In this document: positions 48,236-59,997 of the stretch, piece by piece
Position numbering within the stretch: the first letter of the stretch is position 1
Layout: each line of letters opens with the position of its first letter
NCBI GenBank assembly: GCA_009733775.1
Contig: WOGZ01000092.1
Coordinates: 1 to 64,000, forward strand
Origin: Alectoria sarmentosa
Lineage: Eukaryota > Ascomycota > Lecanoromycetes > Lecanorales > Parmeliaceae
Direction of reading: 5' to 3'
DNA: 64,000 nt
Notes under the pieces: model-generated
Database searches by the model: none
What the model was told of the DNA's origin: nothing
Seen by the model: only the letters and a program-made list of their open reading frames with translations
Translations under genes and position numbers: made by a program

Positions 48236-48675
48236 AGGTTAGTGGGGCGGAGAAGGAGGATATATACGATGGGAGCGTGAGGTGAAGGTTATTCTGAGAT
48301 GAAAGGGATTAACACGAACCGTATTCAAACAAAATCCCGATCGATTAATCCGATATAGAAACACACATGGCATTGATTTTATTTGATTTTGATTCAGCCA
48401 TTTAGCTCATCAAAAGGGTAAACATCTCGGATAATCAAGATATAGGATATCAAACAAGTTAGAAATCACAAGCCTTCACACATAAAATGAAGTTTATCAA
48501 CTCAACAATAAAAGCCGTCAGCAGTTGCGCGAAAGCTGAGAATGTGTCAATTGCTGGGATAATTACCTTAAAATTCAGACAGATTCAAGGTATATTGCCA
48601 TCAGCGTCCAAAGGTGTGCAGGGTATTTATCCATCACAATGGTGGTTGATTTACAAAGTGCACCCTGAAAAGGAC
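48236..48675. other. convergent intergenic region
   Basis: Lies between the 3' ends of the dioxygenase and tRNase Z genes. A 26-bp part of the coding end (GGGGCGGAGAAGGAGGATAT region at 48243-48290) partly repeats the last codons of the upstream gene, as a short tandem duplication. Confidence 0.55.
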
Positions 48676-51600
48676 TTATTGCACAGCTCGCATCGTCTCC
48701 ACCGCCGGCTCCATCACCTCCACTCCCTTCATCCCCTCCTCCCCACCCTTTCTCTTCTCCTCCTTCTCCCTCTTCTCCTTCTCCCACTTCTCTCTACCGT
48801 CCTGCTTCTTCTTCGCAGCCTTGATCTGCCCCTTTCTCGCCTTCTGCGCCTGCTCCTCTTTCCTCTTCTTCTCCGTATCCTTCATTCGCCCCGCTTGCTC
48901 TTTCACAAGCACATCGTTTTCATCGTCCGAGAAGACTGCTTTCGCAGCTTCATTGCTCTTCGCTTCGTCTACGGTCTCTTTATACAACTCCCGTAGTGCG
49001 GGAGTGAATTGTTCGAGATGCATTATATCGCCGACTTTAACACGCATGTGGTCGAAAGCGACGCCGATTTTCATATCATTGAGCTGTGGGCGCGGGGTGA
49101 AATTGATGTTCGAGGCGATGATTTGGGCCAGGGTGTCGGTGGGGGACGCTAAGGGCAGACTTGGTGCACCAATGTGCGATTGAGACCCGGCTTGAGCTTG
49201 TGACGGTGTCTCACCTAAACCGTCCAAGAGGTTGTCGATTGTAGCTTGGGCTTTGACTGGACTGATTGACTCCTCAACAGGTTCATCCATACCCGCCGAC
49301 GGATCGTCAATATCTTCTGCATCTTCCAACTGGACGCTACGAGGGTCAAGAGCACTTAGACTCGGGATCTTCTGATATCGCTGACTGAAATGGGTCAAAA
49401 TTACTCTCCGCGCTCCCATCGCAACGCCAACACCGATGGCCTCGCTAGTGGTACTATGCTTCTTGGCTATCGCATCGCTTTCGAGCTCGTCATCGAAAGT
49501 CGCTTCGTGCAGGAGGACTGTAGAGTTCTTTCCAATCTCCGTGAAAGCTTGTGACGGGCGGCAATCGCCGCTGTAGGAGAATTTGAAACCAGTGGGAAAG
49601 GTGAGGGAGACCGCTTGGGAGCCGTAACAATGCGATACAAGGCAGCTGACAAGATTGGAGAGGCCAGTGGCTGTGCGGATGGCGGATTTGCTGTACAGGA
49701 CGGCTCAGTTGATGCTTCTTTAGAGGAGCAACGAAGGATGAAGAAGAAGAGGTGATAGATCAGACTTACACCTTAGGGTCTTTCGAGACGTTAAATCCGA
49801 CATTGACGCCGTTCCACTCAAGGCTGCTAATATCGATAGCTCGCTTGTTGATGGGAAACGAGACCAGCGGCACAAGTTGATCATACCCATAATCTTCGAC
49901 AGACGAGTATTCCTTCAACCATCTACTCATCTGTTCATGCCCAACGATAAAGAGACGCCTGCCGTCTTCCAGAAGCTTGGCAGGATCTATCATCTGCTCC
50001 GTTATCGTTGGCCTTCGGCGCTTTACCTCGTCCTTGCCATGGACTTCTTCGTACCATGCCTTGATGACAGAGGTCAATCCAAGATGATGATCAGCGTGCA
50101 AGTGGCTGATCCATATAAGCTTTAGGTCTTGTAAGAGCTCCGCGAGTTGAGGTGCTGTATACATCCGTTTCAGCTGTCCTAGCGTGTTCTCGCCACAATC
50201 CATTAGATAAGATCCGCAGCCAGGCACTCGTAAGAGTGTGGCCGAGACATTGCGATGCTGAGACGGCATGGCTGAGCCAGTACCCAAGCATATGATCTCT
50301 GCATCAGGGCTGGGTAGGTTCTGACTCAGTGTTTCTGCCTGAATCGCAGGGGAATTGATTTCTCTCCTGGCAGCTTGTGAAAGCTCAAGGACATCCTGGG
50401 AGGTCTCCTGAGCAACAAGTGCAGTGTTGAGAATAGGTACCACTACTTCCTCGGAAACACTAAATTTGGGTTCGAGATGTATCCGCAGACCTCTTCTAGC
50501 AGGTTGACAAGACTTGGGCAACGCTTGGACCGTCTCCGTAGCAACGGACGGTGTGTCTGCCGTTGCTGGAACAGCATTGCTATGTACTGGCACAGCATAT
50601 CGTGCTGGATCGATTTGGCTGTGTTGGATGGCCATAGATGCTGCTGAAGTCATGGAAAGGTAGTCTGGACATCGTTCAGGAGACGAGATAATATGCTGGA
50701 CTCCTGGTTGACCCTCGATGAATTTGAGTAGTGTCTGGTCTTGGATGACACCAGGGCCGAGAATCCAGATGACTGCCCCAACACCGCTCATAACCTTCTC
50801 AGCCCTCCACTCTGATCTATGGACAAGATCATGGACGTATTCACAAGACGGTAGGTCAATTACCGCAACACCAGATCCCTCTTTACTGGGTTCCAAGACC
50901 ATGTCGGGTGTAACAGTGACACCATCGCTCGACTGCACCGACGAGCCTGATGTGAGGGCTGCCCATAAAGGTCCTGATGGTACATTCCTTTCTTTGGCAG
51001 CAGCAGGTTTGAATTTTCCCCTTATTCTATGATTTCGGATAATGTACGACATCGCAATTAAAGATCGCTTTGTAGGAGGCAGATAATCAATCGAAGCCCC
51101 AGGCCAGGCTTGGCGGACCAACACGTTGATATCTGGCACAGGTGTCGTACTATCGGGTATCGGACCTTCATACCTCTTCAGCTCTTTCGTCACACGGTCT
51201 CGAACGAGCAGTGCTGCCGGCATCTTGACGTCTCGTAGCGGCATTTCAATCAGATCGTCGCTACTCCATTCCGAGGAAAACATCTCCGAGACAGCAAATT
51301 CCCTAGTCTTTTGACTTCGTTCTTCCTGGCCTTCAGGGGTTATAGGGTGGGCAGACCATTGATCCAAGATTTCTGCTTGGCTAGGACGCTGCCCTTCCAT
51401 GAATTCACCCAGAGTTCGCTTCCGAGGTGACTCCGATTTGTGGCCCTCATTGACCTCGTCGACGCTTAACGGCATAAGTGGCATCGCCCATACTTGAATC
51501 CTGTTGTCGGACCAGGTGGGCTCCAAATCTCGCTCCGTATTGTCCATTACTTCTTGCTCTCCAATATGTTCAAGGACCTTGATCGGCATGCCCTTTCTGA

Positions 51601-52618
51601 AGATGAATGATCTGGCTGTAGCGAGCGTGTGATTAAGGTTGGGTCCACCATGTAGTCTTAGTGTCGGATCTTCCTCCAAAGACTTGATACCTGGCTTCGC
51701 ATCCACCTTCTTATTTTTGCTCTGACCTTCTTCCTCGTTTCTTTTTCTCTTGTTCTCGAGCAACAACCTGCTCCTCTCCGCCTTGGAAAGAGCGCTTGCC
51801 TTTGCGGCATCCGCAGTGGTCAAGATCATTCCCAGCAAACCTCCGTTGGACTTCCATTCCGTCTTTCCAGTGAGAAAGAAATCTTTGGATTTGAACGGCT
51901 TTGCTCCCATCTGTAGGCTTGCTCGTTGTAGACCTTCATGGATGTTTCCAATGATATACCGCTTATCGTCAAAGTGTAGGAACAGAGCCGTACCAGGAGT
52001 GTCTGAGGTAGGGGTGGTGATAAATTGGATGTATGAGTGCATTTTGTTACCAAACCAAGGCTGTCTTCTTGGATCAACTTCTGGGCTGAAAACCGGGTTC
52101 AAGATTGTCCGCTCTGTTTCCAAAGTCTCTGATGCCTTCCGCTCTGTTTTATTTGCCCTTTCGTTGACTATAGAGGATGTGGAGCTTTTGGCAGCAGGGT
52201 CGACGATCACACGACTGCGCCACAGGACCTTCTCGGGTTTGGAGTCCAGATTTGGCGCTGATTTGGATGGATGTAGGGATTCAAGCGACTCGTTGACAGG
52301 ACCTGGAGCTTCTAGGGGCAAAGCGGGCGCGAGCTGTTGTGTCTCCTTGCTAGGAGCTAGTATGTCCAGAACGTTGGTCAAAGACAAAGGCTCAGAGTGG
52401 TTAGTATCACTAATATCAACAGTCCCCGATATCTTGGGCGAGGCTTGAGGTGTGATTGTAGAAGCTACGAGTGTTTTCTTTTCCTTCCATTTGCTGGACA
52501 GGCTCGGTGCTGTGGACAACTTTCTTGATATGAGGAGCGAGGGTTGATAGAGAGAGAAGGCGGGTTTGAGGATAAAGAGAGGACTCCTGGAAAAGGCGGG
52601 TCCAAGGACATGTTGCAT
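48676..52618 (-). CDS. TRZ1: tRNase Z, long form (ELAC2/Trz1-like)
   Basis: Two exons, 52618-49770 and 49690-48676, giving 1287 residues; the 80-bp intron starts GTAAGT. This endonuclease removes the 3' trailer of precursor tRNA. The C-terminal metallo-beta-lactamase half carries the zinc motif HLHADH (about His839-His844), then YSGDCRPS, HEATFDDEL, KKHSTTSEAIGVG and ILTHFSQRYQKIP, all diagnostic. The N-terminal half is the inactive long-form domain with YIIGNIHEGLQR. The first about 40 residues are basic, Ser/Leu-rich and free of acidic residues, a likely mitochondrial presequence, so dual nuclear and mitochondrial use is probable. Length exceeds usual fungal forms because of long disordered inserts (residues about 55-180 and 680-760) and a Lys/Glu-rich tail. 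Confidence 0.95.
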
Positions 52619-53341
52619 CAGGTGCAGACGGAGATTTCTTTATAGCACTTTCCTCTGTGGTGGTTGGTACCGCTGTGAGTCATTGAGCTAAGATTTCCGC
52701 TCTCTGAGCTACTGTTCTGGAGAAGCAGATGGATCTAACATGTCAGTAGTTGAAAAGCAAGCAACAGCTATGGGAACAAGAGTCATACCTTGAGGTCCTT
52801 CTGTATCGACGCGCCATACCATGAAGACCATAACTTTTTTTGTCGGAAGCGACTTAGTCATCAGGCATAGGGTTAGAAGCGGAAGCCAGCGTCAAGCCTC
52901 TTTGAGTTAGCTTCACTGGAGGCTCCTTCCCAAATTCACATTCAACCCTCCCAATTCCGAGCCTCATTTTCCTCCAATGCAGGTTCGGAAGGGCGCATAC
53001 ACAACACAAGACAACCATGTCCAAATTACCTGAAATGAAAGAGAATGACCCCGTGCTCACGTGTCCTAATATTAGATCGCCCGTTTATGAATCTTCGCCA
53101 GAAATGTAGTCTAGCAGAAAATGGATGGCTTGCGCGAGACCTTCACACTGGGGCTCTTGTGAATATCCTCGCACATCGCTCTAAATATCTCTCTGAATCC
53201 TTCCCCAGACTCCTCCTGCACCCCTGAAGAATAAGTATCTCGAAAATCTCCTTGCTTCCCTGCAGTTAGATCTTCCTATCTTTCAACGTCTTTGATCTTG
53301 TCTCCGCACCTACAAAACACCTTCGAAAATAGCATTGCAAG
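52619..53341. other. divergent promoter region
   Basis: 723 bp between the tRNase Z (minus) and chitin-binding (plus) genes; both promoters must lie here. A 68-codon minus frame at 52854-53060 is not recognised. Confidence 0.5.
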
Positions 53342-54257
53342 ATGCCGCCCACGATACTGATCATGCTTTTCCTTGTATCCGTGTCTCTTGGACAGAATTG
53401 CGGTCCTCAGTACGGCAATCAGACGTGCGCTCGAGGAAATTGCTGTATGCTGACCCGCTCCTCCCTCCAGTGCCAACTTCCGTTGGAAACTGCTGACGAC
53501 TACCTGTGCACAGGTAGCGGTCATGGATGGGTAAGCTGCTTTTTACCGTTTATTTCGTTTATGAACATCCACAGTAGTGCCTAAATTCTTCTCTGCTACA
53601 GTGTGACGCCGCACCCGCCTGGTGTGATCCAACAACCTGCCAAAAGCAGTTCTCCGGCCCTGGCTCTAGCTGTGCATCCCTAGCATCTCCGGCATACTTC
53701 AATTCCTCCATACCATCCTCTCTCCCATCAACATCGACCACTCCATCCTCTTATGTCTCCACAGTCCCCAACATCGACGTCTGCGGCCACGCTGTCGGCG
53801 GCGTCTCCTGTCCGGGCGCCGGTGTGCCCCCCAGCCCCAAGCTACCAGGATACTATTACCGCTGCTGCAGCTCCGGCGGCCACTGCGGGCCAAAGAACAA
53901 CATCGAGAGCCAAGACCTCTACTGCGGCGCGGACACCTGCCAGATCGGGTTTGGCGACTGCGCAACCAATCGCACGGCACCGCCTCTGCCCTCAGGTCCT
54001 CCAACAATCGCGGGAATGGGCCAGACGTGCGGACCGATTGTGAACGCCAAGTGCGGAGGCGGGCTGTGTTGCAGTGGGAGCAATTATTGTGGTAATTCAA
54101 TCGCCCCGTCGCTGCGCAATGGGACAAGAACCCGCCCGCCTACACCTACTTATGACTCATAATGAGACTAATCACAGATTCTCGAACAGGGAGCACAGTG
54201 GATTTCTGCGGCGCGGCGAATTGTTGTCAGAAGCTCTGGGGCTATTGCAGTTCCTGA
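53342..54257 (+). CDS. secreted hevein-type chitin-binding protein
   Basis: Three exons, 53342-53530, 53602-54091 and 54178-54257, giving 252 residues. A signal peptide is clear (MPPTILIMLFLVSVSLG, cut before QNCG). The mature protein has three Cys-rich type-1 chitin-binding modules: residues about 19-85 (CGPQYGNQTCARGNCC), 120-190 (CGHAVGGVSC, YYYRCCSSGGHCG, CGADTCQIGFGDC) and 205-252 (CGPIVNAKCGGGLCCSGSNYCG joined across the last intron to FCGAANCCQKLWGYC). A Ser/Thr-rich linker follows the first. No catalytic domain is present, so it should bind chitin in the cell wall or outside the cell, possibly shielding it from host or competitor chitinases. That role is inference. Confidence 0.88.
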
Positions 54258-55080
54258 ACATGGCGCACATACGGTCAGAGGGCCTGCCGTCTCCCTTCCC
54301 ACATAACGCGACAAAAAAGAAATCATAGCATCAAAGGCGTTCTATCCCCTACACTGACTTGTTGTCCAAAAGTTGTTACTGAATTTCACACCGCTCTAAT
54401 ACCGTCGTCCATCTTCCTTGATGGTGTTGACAGTGTGGGCGTAGATTATTGAATGGAGGGAGGTTGGGAGGGAGGGAGGTTTGAAGGGAGAGAAACCTGT
54501 GGTCAATATGCGCAAGGCAATCAGGTTGCATATTTGAAAGGTGGAAGGAAGGGAGAGAGGGAAGGCTGCGAGTAACCATGGCAGCCGCGTACCATGACCG
54601 CAAAATGTCAACTCATCACAACACCTTCCAGACCGACGAACCGGGCTCAGTAGTATGCTCCAGCAACATTCACAAACAAGCAAGGAATGACCGCCTATCA
54701 CGAATTGAGAGAAATTTTGCTCCACCGGAAATAAATTCAGCTATTGGGGCTCGCTCTGCTATGCTATGCTGCGCTATGCTGTGCTATGGAACCGAACCTG
54801 ACGAAAGAACGGAGGGGAGATCTGAGAATATGACCCATCAAATCGATCATGCATTCCCATATCGATCGTACGTGGCTCAGCTCGTAGAAATTAAGCCATG
54901 GAAGCCGCGCTACATACCCTAAGCTGAGACCTTGCTATGACCAAGCGCCAGTAATCTGTATGCGCCAAATCGTGTATGCAACATCGCTATACTTGAATGG
55001 CCATGTCGGCAGTCGTCGAGTCTGATCTGCAATATTCTAGGAACAGGTAAGTAGAGCCCACCTCAAGGACCTCCTTCCAC
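54258..55080. other. convergent intergenic region with simple repeats
   Basis: Contains a GGGA-type purine array (about 54455-54480) and a GCTATGCT-like array (about 54755-54788). No gene seen. Confidence 0.5.
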
Positions 55081-58000
55081 TCATCGACCACCGCTGTAAT
55101 CCGCTTTCCAAGTCTTGACACCACCCGACTTCAAGAGCTCCCTCAAGGCCATGGTGGCGTACTGACTGGAGCCGAGCTGCAGCTTCAGGATGAGGGCGAT
55201 CTTGTAGTCACGGTAAGCACCTCCGTGAAGGCTGACGCCGCCCTGCTCCATGTCTTCGCTCTCTTGAGATGATGTCTTGATCCTGGTCAAATCTGCGGTG
55301 TCGTTGCCGTTAGGGGCGTCATTGTTGTCCTTCCCCATCTCGAAATCGTCATCTTCCTGCGCAGAGCCGCTCTCTTGCTTGATGTCCGTTGAAGGTCCAG
55401 CAGCAGTGATCTGATGCGTGTCATTGTCATGTTCACGTCTAGGGTGCCCGTTTCTCTGCGATCTTGATCCCAGTCCCAGGCGATCTATATCGGTCACGAC
55501 AAACTGCTCGTCCTCATCCTTGTAGGTCTTGAGTTCAAACGAGAAGTCCTTGCCCGGGCGAGCGAGAATTTTGCGATAGCTCCCGCTCAGGCTGATTTCC
55601 TTCCACTGTCTCCGCATGTCATACGGATCCAGGCCACCGCCTCTCTCGCTAGCCATGAACTTTTCGTAAAACTTCCCGATCTCATTTGAAGGGTAGATGA
55701 TGTCGTAGCCCGGAGTTGGTAACACGATATCGAAGATGTTGTACTTCCCACTCTCAGCTTCTTCTGCAGTCAAGGCTCGGGCGCGCTCAAACATGTCGTC
55801 TGGATTAGTTGCGCGATCGTCAGTAGCAGGAAGCACAATAGCTTCACCGTCAGCGTCGATATCTTCACCCTTAGTGGCACCTTCAATCTTATCGGTATGG
55901 TCGTCGACGAGTACGAGATCGCCCTCAATAACAGAGGAGCCGAAACGCTTCCAGCGTTGCGAGGCGGCTACATTCCAGACCAGAGACTGATAAGCATGGA
56001 CGTACATGAGGCGTAGATTGCGCGATATTGTCTGAAGAGCTCCCAGGTAGTCTTCGCGATGGTCTGGTCTGCCTGTAAGGTGACGAATGATACTTGATTC
56101 GGCTGAATACCTGCGAGGCAGTTCGAGAAGGGCTTGGCCTGATCTGTTCGTAGTCCTGTAGGAATGTAGTGCGTGCGCACGAGCTCTATCGTCCATTGAG
56201 ACCTTGTCAGTGTTGCCAGAAACAGGGTTCTGGGCGGCCGCTAGGGAAGCTGGACTATAGTCGAGAATGGCATCGACAGCACCTTGGAAATCACCTTGGA
56301 GCATCTTGAGACCCACGATTTCGGTGCCAATGGAGAAGGTGCCGAAGCGCTGCAGACCGTAGTAGTTGAGAAAGCCCCTTTCGCTCAGATCTTTTATCGC
56401 TTCGCTAACAACTGCGTGAGCTCCTTCGAGAATGAGTTTGGACTCTAGCGGTATAGGGTAATGAAAGTCGCAATCTCGCAAGGTAATAACGAACTCGTTA
56501 CCAGTCAGTTCTCCGAGTTGTAGCGGATGCGGTCGGTACTCGAAGTTGCCAATATGTGCGTTTCTTAAAGTACGACCAGCTGAGATCATGGCGTTGACAA
56601 GAACACGATCCACGCTGACTCGCTGAACGGTGACTGCACGTCGATCCTTGGTTCCTGCGAACTGAAAAGACTTGGGGCTCATCCGTACTTGCTTTGACAA
56701 CCATGAGATAACCTCCATGGTGTCCTTGTTCTCCTTGCAAAGAGAGAAATGTAAGTACTTTCCGCCGAGGTCTTCCCAACTAGGTTTTCCTCTGGCACCA
56801 CTGAAAGCTTGTGTTCTGAAACGATCATCATTGCCTCGACCGTTGACTCGATCGTTGCCTCGGCGATTCCCGCGAAGGGTGCCACGGTCGTTATTTCGCG
56901 TATATGTATTCATAGGGGTTCTAGCGTAAAAAGGAGGTTTCTCAGCCATCGCTGTGATCATCATAGCACCATCATTGTCGGTCATTGTCTCGAGGCGAGA
57001 ATTGAAGATTCTCCTGATGTCTTGATGTATAGTAGTGCGTTTCTGGCGATCGATCACTCCTGATGTGACCATGCCATAGTCCCTTGTTTTGCGAGGTGGC
57101 GAATCGACAATGCGGTCGTACAGAGCGAGTATCTCGTCGACGACATCGGAACCGAAGTAGGATGTTAGAGTACGCTTGTCTTCGGGCTGAAGCTGTATAA
57201 AAGTCAGTAAGATATAACGTCGAGTCGCTAGATTACCAACTTGAAAACTGCTACTAGACGCACGACCAGCAAAAGCGTGCCATGATGCTTGGGTGCTCGG
57301 CTTTGGCATTGGGTTTGGATTCGGCTCATTAGGTTCAGACACATGTGTAGTCTCTTCTGATTTGATGTCCTCCATCTTGGTAGCGCTTTCGGGCTGCACC
57401 CCGGCCGCTGCATCCTCTTCGGCCTTGTGCTTTTTGATCTCGTCCTCTTTCTCCTTATCGAATTCTTCCCACCCTTGACTAGTGTGTCTTATATGCACCT
57501 TCTCTTTACGACGAGTCGCCTTCTCTTGTTTGGGCTCTGGCTGCTTGCCATTCAGGTCTCGCATACTTAGAGGAATAGACGGTGCTGGCGGCAGAATGCG
57601 CTTGTGTGGTGAGATCTTTTCTTGGTCGTTCACGTAAGAAGCAGGTGCTAGCTCATATTTGTTGGAACCTTGCATACTCTGGGGTATGGCTTGCGGTGCT
57701 TCGGTCATTGATAGACCATACCCGGGCTTGAAGGTAGGATGTTCTGGTTCGGAAGTGTCTTGGTATGGAACAATTGGCTTCTCGTGGTTGAATGCAAATG
57801 TACGCGCCAGTACAGATTGCCTTTGTTCTGTGACAACAGTTGGCGGAGTCTCTAGTTTTTGTTCTGTCGCATCCGCAGATGATGTCTCGCCAGTATACTT
57901 TAGCATTCCTGTCTTTTTGGGTGTCTTCGGAGGAGCTTTGAGATTGTCAAGGTGGACCACTTCACCAGAGGGAAGGATCTCGTTGACTAGGAAGTCCGTG

Positions 58001-58557
58001 TATCTGTGTATGTTAGATTAGTTGTTAATGGGAGCGATCAACCAGCCATACCTCTTTTTCAAAATGCCACTAAAGCCAAGCAGATCAGGACTAACAAACT
58101 CTGTGATTCCGCAGGCAGCTTCCTTGTTGTGAACATCATCCGAAGTGTCTGTTGTATCTGTGATTGCTGATTGTGCTTCCGACACGTTTGTATTCTTTTT
58201 GCTGAGCAATTCGCTCAGGGTTTCCGAGTGATCGTGTGAGTCCTTCACCATGGATGCTGGCAAAGTAATTGGCAGTTTGAAGATTTGGGCAGCTCTTAGA
58301 GCTGCCAGTGTTCTAGGCGTTGCCGTCGACGAGGTAGGTGCTTCTGTAGAATCTATGGTTGTCTGATTGTTGAGCTGACCGTTCGCCGTATCTGAGTGAC
58401 TCTGAAGACTGTTTGCAGCGGACTCTGGTACTGCTGGTGCTTCTGTGACATTGTCTGCCATTTCTGTGTCTGAGAAAGGCTCTTCAAACTTTGGCTTCTT
58501 TCGTGGCGAGGTGGGAAGCCCTAAGTCATCCATTGTGACTTGGTGTGAGCGCTTCAT
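55081..58557 (-). CDS. PUS7: multisubstrate tRNA/RNA pseudouridine synthase Pus7 (TruD family)
   Basis: Three exons, 58557-58052, 58003-57241 and 57192-55081, giving 1126 residues. The 48-bp second intron is free of stops and a multiple of three, but GT..TACTGAC..ACAG ends mark it as an intron. Pus7 converts uridine to pseudouridine in tRNA, U2 snRNA and mRNA. Family blocks are present: GITEFVSPDLLGFSGILKKRYTDFLVNEI, then FAGTKDRRAVTVQR with the catalytic Asp near 606, NYYGLQRFG, and the C-terminal DYKIALILKLQLGSSQYATMALREL. The first 170 residues are disordered. A loop near 520-547 is rich in Arg, Gly and Asn (RGNRRGNDRVNGRGNDDR), an unusual insert that may add RNA contacts. Confidence 0.93.
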
Positions 58558-59997
58558 GGGGTCAATATGAGCTCGAGCTCACCCCACAAAATTGAGTCCA
58601 AATTCCCAAAGATTCACTCGCACGACCTGCGACTCAAGCGAACGCCGGGTGACAGGTGTGATATATTAGCGCGGCGCCTAGATAAACGAACTTTCCCTCT
58701 ATAATCTCGATTGTCTCTGCTCATACTTACCTTGTGGGGAGCGAGGCGATCAAGAAGGCCTTTTGCTCATGATTTGAGCCCTGCATTGCACATCGCGGAG
58801 GCAAAAGTTATTGAGTTGCCTCCTTGCACCTCGTCCGCGCAATTTTTAATGGTCTTCCTCAACTCGACAGGCACTTTTCATCAATTTCATCGCTTTATAC
58901 GACGGTTTGAAGAAGAGATTCTGAACTTCGTAATTGTGTATATATCTGGCGTTTCATAATATGTGCTCACTGTCTGTAAAGCGTCATAAATCAGTAAATC
59001 AGTTGCCCTATTGCTGACTGGAGCGAATCCGTACTCCTTCGTCTTGTGTGCTGCTTCCCTGAGCGAGCGGGCACGATTACCACCAAATGAGTCAAATCCC
59101 TGCTTTACAGCATTACACAGTTCAAGCCATCTTGTCACCCGATCTTTTATCGGAATGTTCTATGGCCCCAGATCATCAGACCGTGCTTCAGGCATTCTGT
59201 GCTCTATTGCCTCTTCCGAAAGGACCTTTGATTGCTGCGGAGGCGACGCAAACTTTACGATAATTCATGGACGCCTTCATAGGATAATGGCGACGTATCC
59301 CCGATCTCACGATAATTCCTACCAGCATGGCTTCTATAAAACGTGATGGCACAGCCTACTACCTTGCAGAATTTCTATCTCAAAACCCAGTGCCTTCGTA
59401 TCTCCGTCAAGAGTCTCAGAAAGTACAAGACCACAACAGTTAAATCGAAGCAATAATGCCTACACCAGCACCCCCGGAACCGAGATCAGACGCCAAATCA
59501 AGCAACCTTCCACGGTTTCCAGGGAGCTCAGGACCGCCTCCAGATGCGCCGTTGCCACCCCTTCCCAAGCCCAAGCCCAAGCCCAAGCTTTCATGTAAAG
59601 CTTGAGCTCGGAATCGGCGCTAGCTGAGCAAGAGAGGGCTATGTTAAGAGTGCGACTAATTGCCTTAACGATAAGAGCTCCGAGGCATGAGGATACTTTG
59701 GCGGAAGACAAAGACGTTGAATTCACGGTCTGGGTGTTTGGGTGTGGGGCAAGGGATGCAAGAGCAAATGATACAGTCCAGTTTTGATTCTCTACAAAAG
59801 GGATTTGCGGGGGTTCGCAATGCCCTCGCCTGCAATGGATTGGCATTGGCAAGCAGAGATACCCCAGATAGCCTACAATGACACCCGAGCACCCTTACAC
59901 ATATCTTCGAGCATCGCACCTTCCTTTCCGTGGTACACTTCCCCACCTTCGTCTGCACTGACAATGCTCTCCCATATCCACAGCACAGTGTTTCAAC
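58558..59997. other. 1.4 kb divergent intergenic region
   Basis: Between Pus7 (minus) and the SRA gene (plus). Short frames on both strands show no family resemblance. An AAGCCC hexamer array lies at about 59566-59587. Confidence 0.45.
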
